Positions 10,482-20,699 of a stretch of 64,000 nucleotides of DNA are shown here, piece by piece. Position numbers and translations under genes: made by a program. Location of the stretch: the NCBI GenBank assembly GCA_038049695.1, contig CP142452.1, positions 92,697,501 through 92,761,500 on the forward strand, given 5' to 3'. The notes below the pieces were generated by a model. It was given only the letters and a program-made list of their open reading frames with translations, made no database searches and was not told where the DNA came from. Origin of the DNA: Cinnamomum chago (lineage: Eukaryota > Streptophyta > Magnoliopsida > Laurales > Lauraceae). Numbering within the stretch: position 1 is the stretch's first letter; each line of letters opens with the position of its first letter.

Positions 10482-12997
10482 CTATTGCTTCTCGGGCGCC
10501 GCATCCTTATTCGACTCTGGAGGATCGGACGAGGCAGGAGCGTCAGATGGAGGAGCCGTAAGGGGAACCTGGGCAGTCTCGACCTCGGCGGGGGTCGGAG
10601 GCGGAGGAGGTACGCCTGGGACTTCGGTAGGGGCCTCAGGAGGATTGGAGCCAGGCTCTGACTCTGAGCTCGGTACTGCAGGTTGGAATTGGGGAAGGTT
10701 CGCGAATATGAGGTCGTCCTCAGCAACCCCGTACTTGCGAAGGGCCTCCTTGCACCCCATCTCAAACAGCACCGGGCACAGATCCGTGATTTGAGCTACG
10801 TACTCCTCCGACGCCCAGTCCACCCCATCTTGGTAAGCTTTTGCAACTTGGGCTCGCAGGGTGGACTAGACATTGGCCCTCTCTTTTCTGGAAGTCTCGA
10901 GCTCGGCCTCCTTCCCAGCCAATTCGTTTTGCTTATGGGCAAGCTCGGCGTCCCTCTTGGCAAGATCGGCCCCCTTCTGGGCAAGCTCGGCCTCCAGTTG
11001 GACCGCCCTCCTTGCCTTGTCATCAACGGCGCCCCTCAAATTTTTATTCTCGCCCCGCAACTTAATGATCTCGGTCTTCGCCGCCTGTTGTTCCGTTGCG
11101 TATTGGGCGAGCTTCTCCTCCGACTTCTTTATTTCCACCGCGCTCGCCTCCAGCGCAGCCCCCATCTTCTTCTTCTCCTTCTCCATCTCGACGATCTGGG
11201 CAGTTGTTTCTACCCGCCTCTCCATCACTACTTGAAGCCTCTGTACATTCTGCAAAAAGATAAAAATAGTAAGGGAATCAAATCAGGCAACCAAGAGGCA
11301 GAAATTCGAAAGCAGAAGGGCGGAAGTTACCTCAAGCGACGCCCTCATCGTCTGATGGAGCAGGCCCATCGTCCCGGCCCTTTTATGCCTCTCCATGTCC
11401 ATGGGGAGGGCACATTCCCGAGCAAGAGCCACGACCGACTCCCAGCTGTTCCCCAGCCGCTCCCCCATGGTCATGGGCTCGTTAGGGTTGAGGTCGGCGT
11501 AGAAAGTCGGGCCTGCAGCTCCGCTTCCGGGAGTCTCTCCTCCTCGCCCCCTACACGAGGCCTCTTCTCGGGAGGGCCCCCCTCGCCCTCTACACGAGGC
11601 CTCTTCTCGGGAGGGGCCCCATCGCCCTCCTTTACGGCTCCCGCGGTTCTGGCCCCGGCATCCTTTGGTGGCGGAGGCGGCGGAGCCTCCTTCTCAGCCT
11701 CCACCACCAGCGGCCTGCTGTCCTTAAGCAGGCGAGGCTCCTTAGGCAGCCGGATGTCCTTGGGGGGCTCCACTGACCTTCCCTTCTTGGCTTTGGCGGA
11801 GGATGCCCCTTCTGCTCCCAATGAGCCGAAGGAGGCGCCAGCTGCGGTGCCTAACCCACTGGGGGCACGCTTGGCAGGGGGGAGCTCGGCCCCCGAAAAT
11901 CATAGCCCCCAGATTCTTCAAGGGAGGGCGTTGTCCGTCCATCTCCTCCTCTTCTTGACCTCGGGAGGAAGGGGGGCTGTCGGTGATAATAATCGGGCCT
12001 TGGGGCTCCGTGGTTTGGCCGCTGGTCTCGGCAAGCGCGAGTACGATCTCCCCTACTGGCTCAAGGGGGACCTTGGCAGTCTTACTGGTATAAGACCGGT
12101 ACCGTGGCTTGTACCCAAGCAATGAGAAGGCAGCTCGATCGTGGTGACCGTGGTATTGATAGATCTTCTCAAACCACGCGTCTTTCCTCTTCCACTTGTC
12201 GAAGCTGACGTCCCTCCTCCTTCGCTGAACGCCTGCACAGAAGACAGAGGGAATCAACTCGGCGTGATAGCGAATAAAAACAATGAAAATGAAACCCGAT
12301 AGGACAGGTGTTTACTGGGAGGGGTCCTAGGTTTCCGCGGAACCCGGATTCTCCGCTCCTCTTCGGTCTCGGTCCCCTTGAACTCCCAGTTCCCCGAGAC
12401 CAATATCCGTTCGTCTCTTGCATATTTGCTCGAGTCTTCCAGGGCGTTCACCAAGGGCCGATGCCTAGCCTTCACGCGGAGGTAATAGGAGTCGTCGCCC
12501 CCCGCAACTTTGCAGATGTCGTAGACATCTTCTATGTCATGCACCCCGAGATTGATGTCAAGAATCCAATTTAGCTCCGCCACGCCCATTATAATCTTAA
12601 AACCGTTTGGCATCAGCTGGAAGGGGCAAATTCGCCACACATCGAGGCAAGACCGGAGGAGCGGGTGAATGGGAAACCTAACCCCCCCTTAGCGCATCGA
12701 CACCAATGGAAAGGGCATCAAGTTCTTGTACATAGTAAGGCTATCAGGAAGGCCCCCGAGGTCGTCGGGCTTCATAAGGACGTCAGCCGGGATCTTAAAC
12801 GACAACCTAAAAGCCTCTAGGGCTGCAAGACCCTCTAACCAGTGGCTGAAGATTCCCATTTTCTTAAAGCTAAAGGGGGCAGAGAACAAGTAAAAAGAGG
12901 CGAGAAATGGAAAAACCCTAAGGGGCCAAAAACCCTCTGAAAGCGAAGAGAAGAAAGGAGGCACAAAGAAATAGCAGAGAGAGAAGATAGAACTCAC
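10482..12997 (-). pseudogene. Antisense spliced gene inside the Tat element
   Basis: A minus-strand gene between pol and the 3' LTR. Three exons can be read: about 12997-12316, 12232-11331 and 11249-10482. The introns are 12315-12233 (donor GTAAAC, acceptor CTGTGCAG) and 11330-11250 (donor GAG|GTAAC, acceptor TTTTTGCAG); both joins keep frame. The N-terminal exon has an MGIFSHWLEGLAALEAFRLS stretch and a HPLLRSCLDVWRICPFQLMP region like the putative gypsy-type transposon family (PF04195-like, from memory). The middle part is Pro/Arg/Lys-rich with a duplicated PPEKRPRV. The last exon is a long heptad-like coiled coil (about 11249-10880) and an acidic Pro-rich tail. Breaks: TAA at 12689-12691, TAG at 10866-10868, and compensating shifts at two G5 runs (11890-11894, 11547-11551). 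The start is uncertain. Function is unknown; such antisense ORFs are described in Tat elements. Confidence 0.78.
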
Positions 12998-13170
12998 AGA
13001 AAGGATGCTGGAAGATTACTGAGGACGAAGAAGCAGAAAGCTAGAAAGAAAAGTTCCCGAGATCAGTTGGTTCGTTTTTCAGCAAAATCTGTGGCAGGAC
13101 TTCGTCTTCAACAGAGCTCTCCTTCTCAGACAAACAGCTAGGGTAAAAGAGAAAGGGAAAAGGGCGCTTC

Positions 13171-13180
13171 CATTTTTATA
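13171..13180 (-). promoter_or_regulatory. TATA box for the antisense gene
   Basis: On the minus strand the sequence reads TATAAAAATG within CCTCTATAAAAATGGAAG, about 175 bp upstream of the first antisense ATG (12997). Position and match to the plant TATA consensus suggest an internal antisense promoter close to the 3' LTR. Inferred from motif only. Confidence 0.5.
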
Positions 13181-13487
13181 GAGGGACGCCCCTCTTGATT
13201 ACCCTGCCACGCATCGCTTCGATCCCGGCGACGGGCCAGACAGAAGACTCCACGTGGCGGCAACGGTCCGTCTCCCACCACGCCTCTGGTACGACATTTA
13301 TCACTTCGGGCATAGGAACGGCGTCCCACGTGCTCGACAGGGCAAAGCAATTATGGTGCCCTATTTATTGCCTAGGGCAAACGAAGGGGCATCATGATGA
13401 GAATCTCATAAAAGCAAGATACGAAAAGACGGTCCCATCACTTCCGAATCTTATCTCCCGACCTCGGAGAAGGCCAAAGAGGTCGAG

Positions 13488-13501
13488 AGCTAGGGGGCAA
13501 T
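13488..13501 (+). other. Polypurine tract of the Tat element
   Basis: AGCTAGGGGGCAAT lies directly before the 3' LTR (13502). The AGGGGG core is the likely plus-strand primer. Confidence 0.6.
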
Positions 13502-14171
13502 TGTGTGGGGTCGTTCTGTGCTCACGGATTTAGGTGAGGCCATCCCCAAGTCTCGGTTTACCATTGGTCTCGGTACCACCCAAGGTCGGCCACAACGCCA
13601 TCTCGAAAAAACCATGAAGCGAGTCTCGGTGGCTACGTCACGAGTCCGGACCTCGGTCAAGGCCTCTGGCCCGATCTCGGCCCCTGTCACTGAGCCATAA
13701 ATGCACTGCCGTAACGAGAACGGCGAGCTGACAAGCGGAGTGGGCGCCGGACCTAGATAAAGGGCATGCCTTATTTAGAGTCATGTCCGTAGGCAAGGGA
13801 TGATGTTCTGATAGGACATTCCCTTTTTACCTACCCCCACTCAGGAGATAAGAGTACACTCTGATAGGACCCCCGTCCCCTCAAGGGAACAGTCCAATGA
13901 TGACTTTCACGTCTATATATTGCATGAAGGAAAACCATGTAAGGTATGCAACCCGTCTCCCTCCCAGACCTCTTCTTCTCCATTCTCTTTCAGTTCCTAC
14001 ACTGACTTGAGCGTCGGAGGGCCTTCGGCTGCCTATAGCCAGGGGCTCTGACCTTTGTCTTTTTCCTTTCAGGTCATTGGAGGCTCGATCCTTTCCCCTC
14101 ATCTTCCCAAGATCTCCAAATCTAGAGCTTAATCCTCTAATAACCAAGTCCGTAATTTTTAGGCACTTACA
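13502..14171 (+). repeat. 3' LTR of the Tat element
   Basis: 670 bp, gap-free alignment to 2825-3494. It ends TTACA and is followed by CGTGA, which nearly matches the CGTGG before the 5' LTR. Confidence 0.93.
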
Positions 14172-14240
14172 CGTGAGAATTGAGATTGTAAGAAATTTAA
14201 AAAATATATTAAAAGTTCTTTTTTTATCTACTAGAATGGA

Positions 14241-15073
14241 TGTTAGTTGAATAATCAATGTAGCGGAAACAAAATAAAGCAAATTAGTAAATCTACCAAT
14301 CACACTCCACAAGAAGCACACTTCTTTTTTTTACGTGGAAACCCTATCCGGGGAGAAAAACCACGATCTAAAATCAAACACTATTGAGCGATTACAAAAT
14401 ATACTTAGAGTTTTCTTTTTTCAGTCATTCCGTCGATTAAAGGACTGTAGTTGTTCTTGCACAACTTCTCATGTTGCTATGACTTCCCCGCCACGCACCA
14501 CTTCCTATACTTGACCGAGCAACACTTTTAGAATCAAGATGATCAGATTAGAGCAACTTTTCGGCACAAACTCTCAATAATGGCCCTAGAGAACAATGAA
14601 TCTCTCTTAGGGTATTCTCACCTCAGAACAAAGAGAATAAACTTCTTGTCTTACTTAGGGTTGAGAGAAACACCATTTAAATAGCCCTTAATTCGTGTAA
14701 GGTTTTTCTAGTTTGAATCGAATCAGAATAGCAAGTAGACTTGAAATAGAAATTTGAATCACACTGGGCTTCTTTTTCAGCTTCGCTATAACAACCAGGA
14801 ATTCCCGCTATAGCGAGACCCCGTTCTGTCCCCGACTTCTGTGCATGTTCGCTCTAGCGAGCAAGAGCTTCGCTATAGCGAGACTATGTTCTGTCTTGTT
14901 ATGTGTTTTGGAAACTTGTCTTTATTCACTCCAAAATATTTCAATCTTCGCTCCATGGATTCCTGTGACACAACTACAGTCCATTCTAAAAAAAAAAAAA
15001 AAATTACAACTCATGAATGGACTTAGAGTTTTTTCCAACCCATCAATTAGCCAACATAATGAAATTCCTAACA
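14241..15073. mobile_element. Probable solo LTR (Copia-type guess)
   Basis: An 833-bp segment whose ends are exact 6-bp inverted repeats, TGTTAG and CTAACA, the usual form of LTR termini. Inside it has the ACGTGGAAACCC then GGGGAGAAAAACCACG motif often seen in plant Copia LTRs, and a short duplicated word, CGCTATAGCGAGAC. No flanking 5-bp duplication is visible (ATGGA versus CATAT), so the boundaries could be wrong or the insertion may have recombined. Confidence 0.45.
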
Positions 15074-16689
15074 CATATTTTTATGAAAGTCGCTAAAATA
15101 GAAGAAACAAAGATCAATATCTACAAATGGCAATCAAATAATATTTTCTTAAGTGAAACATGATTTTCAACACTAAAATAATGAAATCCTAAGAAAGTAA
15201 GGATATCATCTACATCTCTCCCTTGTATCACAAAAACCAACACCTCTTTCGTACTCCTTTGCAAAACTATTTTACCATGACATGCCCCTGTCCCGTCCCC
15301 CACCACTCCCGAGCGCACACACAAACTACACGCAAACACAACTTGGGTGCTGCTCTCTATTGGTCATAAACTTATGTCAAATCAAATGAATTTAATTTTA
15401 GCAAGAGTAGCAATCTAGCTTACATTATCAAGGAAAACAAATAATTAAGACTTTCTAGCAGATAATGACACAAAGGCCAATCACTGAACACCCACCCTTT
15501 TCTATGGTCAGCCCATTGATAAGTATGTCCAATCAAAGGCCTGCCTCAAGGATAGGCCATCGCCATGTACAGAAAACAAACTGATACAATAATGTTTTAG
15601 CCATCTCATCACTAGCTTTCTATGGGCAACAAAGTCCCATGTCTGGATTACAAGTATCATTAAATAATTGTAACTTCACATTAAGGACTCAATAACCTGA
15701 TTGGCCGGATTGCTCAATTATTATTTAAGGTGTCAGTATTCTAATTAACTAAAATCCACCCAGATATGGTGACCAATTTAACCTCGCCGCTCTCTTAGAA
15801 AAAATGAAATCAGAAAGAAGATGAGGGCTTTCAAACTACAATCTCAGCTCTCCTGATTCTCTTTAAAGCTAAAATGTAATCAAACAGATATAGCTGAACT
15901 AAATGGATGGGTCTTCATTTATGATGAGGATCATATCCCAGATATATCTTCTAATGCCTAGAGTCTCCAGAGCTGAAATCATCTTCATGGATTAAGGGGG
16001 AAAAAACCCACCAACCCCAGAGACGTGGTAATCAGTTATGTCCAAGTTCATCCAAATCAAAGTTTTCTTGACAGCGAACCATGACTATAAGATCATGAAC
16101 ATCTGACCCACATATAGTTGAAAATAATAAGAATTGAAGGTTATTAACTCTGAAAGGAACCACCAAGGCAATAGCTGCCTGATTCCAAGAATCGAGTTTT
16201 TCAGTCTCAAGTTCCAGAAGAGAATCACCTGATTGGTAAACACACATTGGAAAAGCATACGAATAAACTAGCAATGCAGATTGCAAAGGTTCTACTGGAA
16301 AGACTGTCAGCCGCTGGGAGCCCCAGGGTACCTTATATTATGTCTTGATCCGGCTGGGACAAGGGGGATCAAAAGAAACACCATAAACATCAAATGTCCT
16401 GTAGGATGAGCGTGCAGGGGTTGTCATAAACTTGCAAGTGTGGGGACTTTTTTGGGCATATGACTGATTTATGAATTCTGTACAAATCAATATGCTCTTT
16501 TCCATGAAGGAGAGAATCATCATCCACTCAATGGATGGTTAAAAATATAACGAACCATATTACTTCCAACACTCCACATGGCCATATATGAGAAAAATGG
16601 TTTAATTTTCCTTGGTTGTTGAATGGTGCCTTGTTTTACTCAGAAAACTGGGAGGATGATTTACACTGCTCTCTAATAAACCAAAAGGC
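15074..16689. other. Intergenic, no gene recognised
   Basis: AT-rich sequence with only short open frames. Two minus-strand frames (16286-16032 and 16523-16338, 84 and 61 codons) are not recognisable and lack family motifs. They may be decayed exons or chance. Confidence 0.5.
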
Positions 16690-16693
16690 AGGG

Positions 16694-17092
16694 CCTGTTT
16701 AGGTGTTCATAAACCAAGTGCAGGTGCCTATCATCATTAATAGGTGATGCTTATATTTTCAAGGACATGTTAAAGAGGATTTTAACTAGAAAGAACCAAC
16801 AATCTACCCTATCCAATTGCATGAAATTGAATTCCTAATTCATGGTAACATGGGTAACACAAGAAACAGCGTGAAGAATATAAGGTGGACATGCAAATGA
16901 AGTGTGCCTTTCCTTTTCTTAGGATTTGATTCTGTTAAGGTATTCATTTTGGTTTTCCGCCAAAGGATAGATTATTTGAGGGTCAATTGTAGATATTTCC
17001 CTTTGTTTGGTTCCATTTTAGCCACTTTGGTAGGACTACTTATTTTAGAATACCTAAGAATTCAATTCCATGGGAACAAGCAGGCCCTAAAA
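16694..17092. mobile_element. Possible Tourist-like MITE
   Basis: GGGCCTGTTTAGGTG at the left and the inverted GAACAAGCAGGCCC at the right form imperfect terminal repeats, and TAA follows the right end. The left flank lacks a matching TAA, so the call is weak. A poly-A run (17146-17162) and non-coding sequence follow up to the FLZ gene. Confidence 0.35.
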
Positions 17093-17778
17093 ATTATATG
17101 TGAAAATAGACACCACTATGATGAAATATGGAAATGCAAGTGTCAAAAAAAAAAAAAAAAAAAGAAGACCATGATTAAAACAGAATGCTCCATGAACCCA
17201 TTGTTTGTACAAGAAACAGAACTCCAATGCCTGCTTCAATGGCCAGGATTGCTATAGCTTTAGAAAACTAGTCCTTTTTCCTCGCTTTTTAGATCATACC
17301 ACAAGGCATAAACATCTCTTGAAACCCACTATTGCTTTGGCCCCTGTTGTCAGTCGTCACAAACCATACAAAATTGGAAGGCCATTGATAAAAGGAACAC
17401 AGCTCATATATAAAGGTTTTTTTTTTTTAATCATGAACTCATTGAGTTCACAAGCTTTTACATTATCTCTTACCAACAAAAAGAGAGGAGGAAAAATGGG
17501 GAGCCAAAACAATGGCTACAACCCTTTTTAATCAAAATTATAAGATTGAAGTCTGAGCTTATCCATATTTCAATAATGGAAAAGAGTAACTGGGACCCAT
17601 CAACATCATGAAAGCTGAAACATAATCAGTAAACAACCAAATGTACATGATGACCATCCACGGCTGCTAAAAATTCACATAAACAGCTCCTTGTAAACAG
17701 ATGATCAAGCTGCTTACTTTAGCAATTCCATTGATCATAAGCTGATGGGACTTCAAAGCTGATCCTTCCACCTTGAGG

Positions 17779-19672
17779 CTATGTGGAAACAGCCATACCA
17801 GTTAAGAAGATATCCTCCTCCTCCTTGCAGGTCGGTTTCGGTGAATGGGATGCTATAATTGCAGGTTTATCTATTTCCTCATCACACAAGATCTCTTGTG
17901 CGCGGCAACTGCTACTGCAGAATGCTTTTTCACCTCTGTTAAGGAATACAAGACATCAAGACAGTATATTTGTTAAACAATAAGTAAGAACTCAATATCT
18001 AGATCAAATTTCATTCCAGCGTCCGAGGGAATGAGAAGAAAAGAACAGCCACCCAAGCATACACCAGAGAAATGAACCAAGAATCAATCAGTTACTCGAA
18101 ATTTATCAATACAAACAATGACAGAAGCTATGGGCGATTCTGTTTTCACACAAAATAATTGCCCATCCAAGTTAGGTTGGATGCTGTTTATCCTCCAGTC
18201 CGTCCCAATCAAATTGCTAATCAGAAGCTATCATTATTTGGGGCATAAACGAGAGGAACAATGCTCTACTTAGTAAAGCCGCTTCCAATCCCACCACCAC
18301 CCAAACTGCATTGAAGAACAGATGAACAATGGATTCTGTAAAATATTCAAACCATCTGTATTTTTACCAAACATTTGAATCAACCAAGAGCATTTCCAAG
18401 ATGAAAAATAGAGTTTTTATATATGATTCCCAAAGGAAGAGAACCCAATTGAATCAGTTCTGAGCACATTATCAGAACATCATGGATAAAGAGTTCATAA
18501 AACTGGGGGCATTGCATCATATCATCAGTTATCAACCCAAGGAAAATAAAGGACAAGATCTAAAACTCCACAAACCTGTACATGTAGATATCTTTCCCTT
18601 CTTCCAGTTTCTTCTTGCAAGAGCAGCAGAAGCTCAAAAAATCATCCGGGGGATAGTAATTGTCCGCGCCCTTAACCAGTGCTTGAGATTCAATTCCCCA
18701 TTCTTTCTTATTACAATCAGCCAACTCAAACGTATGGCTCTCTAAAACACAATTACCATAAATATGAGTAGTTCTAGGATTTGGACCATGAGAAATGACA
18801 CAGGTATAGTCCTCAGAGAGTTCTATTTCACTAGCAGAAAGAGACCCAATAAATCTCTGCCCAGAGGCAATAGATTTTAGGGGTGGACTTGATTTCAAGT
18901 CAGAAAAATTTTCAAAATTGGGGCAGTCAAGAGCAAATGGAAGAGAACCGGAATCCTGTTGGGTGTTTTTAGAATCTGACCAAAATTCCTCTGATTTGGA
19001 CATTGGATTAGAGTGCATCAGCCCCGAAAGGTGGGACGATGATCTTTCCGAATAAGATAAACATGATCGGATTTTCTCAACAACCTCGCTCTTTAAATTC
19101 ATTTCATTGGATTCAAATACAATGTCTGAGTTACCCAATTGGAGGTTGGGAGATTTTAGCGGAGAAATTGCATAGTTCTTAGGCAGTGATCTGGGAGTTA
19201 GAGAAGAATCAAGTGAATTAATCAGACGTGTCTGGCAAGTTGGGATGTTGATCCTCATCTGAGAACCAAGCACTATATTGCGACCCTCAGAAAACCCAAA
19301 AATCTTTCCATTTGGTTTGGTCTCATTGTTGAGAGAATCAATAATGCCAAGGCCTACTTTTATGTTGTTGGTGGTGGAATCCCAGCTCTTTTGGGGCTGC
19401 CCCTCAAGCCCTGATCTTGGTGACCTCAGCAAAGGGCTTAGATTGGAGAAAACCTTATGATCAAGAGGAGAAGTAGGGCTCCTGGCAGATTCATAGTCTG
19501 ATAAACCCTTGGCAGTAAATCCTACAAAAAGCCCAGGGACACTGAAAAATGAACTGCTTCTGGCCTTCTGTGCCAAAACATCAGATGAAAAATAGGAATC
19601 TGGGGGAGAGTCAGGCATCAGATGCCCCTGGCTCTGATCTTTTTGAACTGGTCTACTCCTCTTCCTTAGCAT
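17779..19672 (-). CDS. FCS-like zinc finger (FLZ/DUF581) protein
   Basis: FLZ proteins are plant-specific adaptors that bind the SnRK1 kinase complex through a short zinc finger. Two coding exons are read on the minus strand: 19672-18576 and 17935-17779, joined across a 640-bp intron (donor TACAG|GTTTGT, acceptor TTAACAG) that splits the arginine codon inside the finger. The protein is 417 residues. It starts MLRKRSRPVQKDQ, has the conserved N-terminal SSSFFSVPGLFVGF and RSPTSPLD motifs, a Ser-rich middle, and the FLZ domain at about residues 343-383 (CCSC, then DIYMYR, GEKAFCSSSCR) with all four zinc cysteines present. The start at 19672 is preferred to the upstream ATG at 19840 because the extra 56 residues are hydrophobic, unlike the family, and a TTTTTTTCAG acceptor lies 18 bp before it. 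Motifs fit the larger FLZ clade (Arabidopsis FLZ8/10/11 type); the exact orthologue is not certain. Confidence 0.9.
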
Positions 19673-20610
19673 TCTAAAACTCCTCAGCCTCTGAAAAAAA
19701 CCAGAAATTTCCTGCACGATGATCAGCAGGAATGAGAAAGAGTAAGCAGATTCAGAGAACCCAATGAGAAAACAGGAAAAGTAACATGCAGAGAGAAAGA
19801 GCAAAAGAAACAGGAAGGAGAATGGATGGTTCAGATTCAAAACACATGAAAATGAAAGGAATGATTGCAGATCCTCAAACCCAAATCAGAATCCACCATG
19901 GATTGATGAGAATCAACAAAGCATGCATTAATGATTAGCATGCATTCATGGTGACAAGAAAAGGAAATCAAACACAGATGAAAATTTCTACAATGAACAT
20001 CAAAACTAAAAACCAAACACAGACTAAAATCATCTAAATCATCCAAACCTCAAAAAAAAAAAAAAAAAAAAAAAAAGACAGCCAGATTAAAAAGATACTT
20101 CCATCAATGTCCAATAAACCAATCCTCTCAAATCTCCCAACCCCAATACAAGACTATAGGATAAAGAAACCCCAGATTAGAAAATTCAAAAATACCCAAT
20201 TTCAGCCATGGATGGACACAAAAAATAATAATGTAGCAAGCAGCAACAAACTCAACAACCCATGAGAAAACTACATACATGGATAAAAAATAAAAAAAAA
20301 ATAAAAAAGCTCTCAAATCAAGAGCACCATCCAATCCAAGAACCTGAAGATTCACCACAAGAACAATGACTGATCAAGATCTTTTCAGGCCAAAATCCAG
20401 AGACCCCAGATGAATGCATCCCTCAGTACAGGGCATGAGATCACTGAAACAGGACTGAGAACAGAGACTCCTGTAAAAGATGGGAAAACCCACCTGGTTT
20501 CTTCCTCTGAAAATCCCTCAGACGAGGCCAAGGAGCCCCCAAATGCGGTAAAAATATATATGATAAAACTTGGTCAGTACTCTTTCTCAGGCTCTCTCTC
20601 TCTCTCTCTC
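19673..20610 (-). promoter_or_regulatory. 5' UTR intron and promoter region of the FLZ gene
   Basis: A consistent 5' UTR intron would run from a CAG|GTTCTTGG donor (20343) to a TTTTTTTCAG acceptor (19691). Upstream on the minus strand there is a CATATATATTTT TATA-like word (about 20553-20563) and a GA-repeat (20588-20611). Leader introns are common in FLZ genes. Both sites are predictions from motif alone. Confidence 0.45.
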
Positions 20611-20699
20611 TGTTTCTGGTGTTTGCATGCAATGCATCAAAATCAGCGAAGCAGTGAGGCTTCTGAAATACTCTTCCTAGCTCTCATGATCTGGCAGTA

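Larger units (their letters stand above)
2825..14171 (+). mobile_element. Ty3/Gypsy LTR retrotransposon, Tat (Retand-like) lineage
   Basis: An 11,347-bp element bounded by two 670-bp LTRs that begin TGTG and end TTACA. The order is LTR, primer site, gag, protease-RT-RNase H-second RNase H-integrase, 3' UTR tandem repeats, an antisense gene, polypurine tract, LTR. The lineage call rests on the two RNase H modules, the gag Cys/His motif shape, the absence of a chromodomain after integrase, and the long 3' region with repeats and antisense ORFs; Tat elements are known for all of these. The flanking 5-bp sequences are CGTGG (2820-2824) and CGTGA (14172-14176), a target duplication with one mismatch. 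Coding regions carry at least five sense-strand nonsense codons and five frameshifts, so the copy is not autonomous as read. Confidence 0.93.

Noticed and set aside
10416-12125. Long plus-strand frame of 480 codons opposite the antisense gene
   Set aside because: It mirrors the codon bias of the minus-strand exons, crosses both of their introns, and has no domain. The minus strand has in-frame splice joins and a coiled coil.
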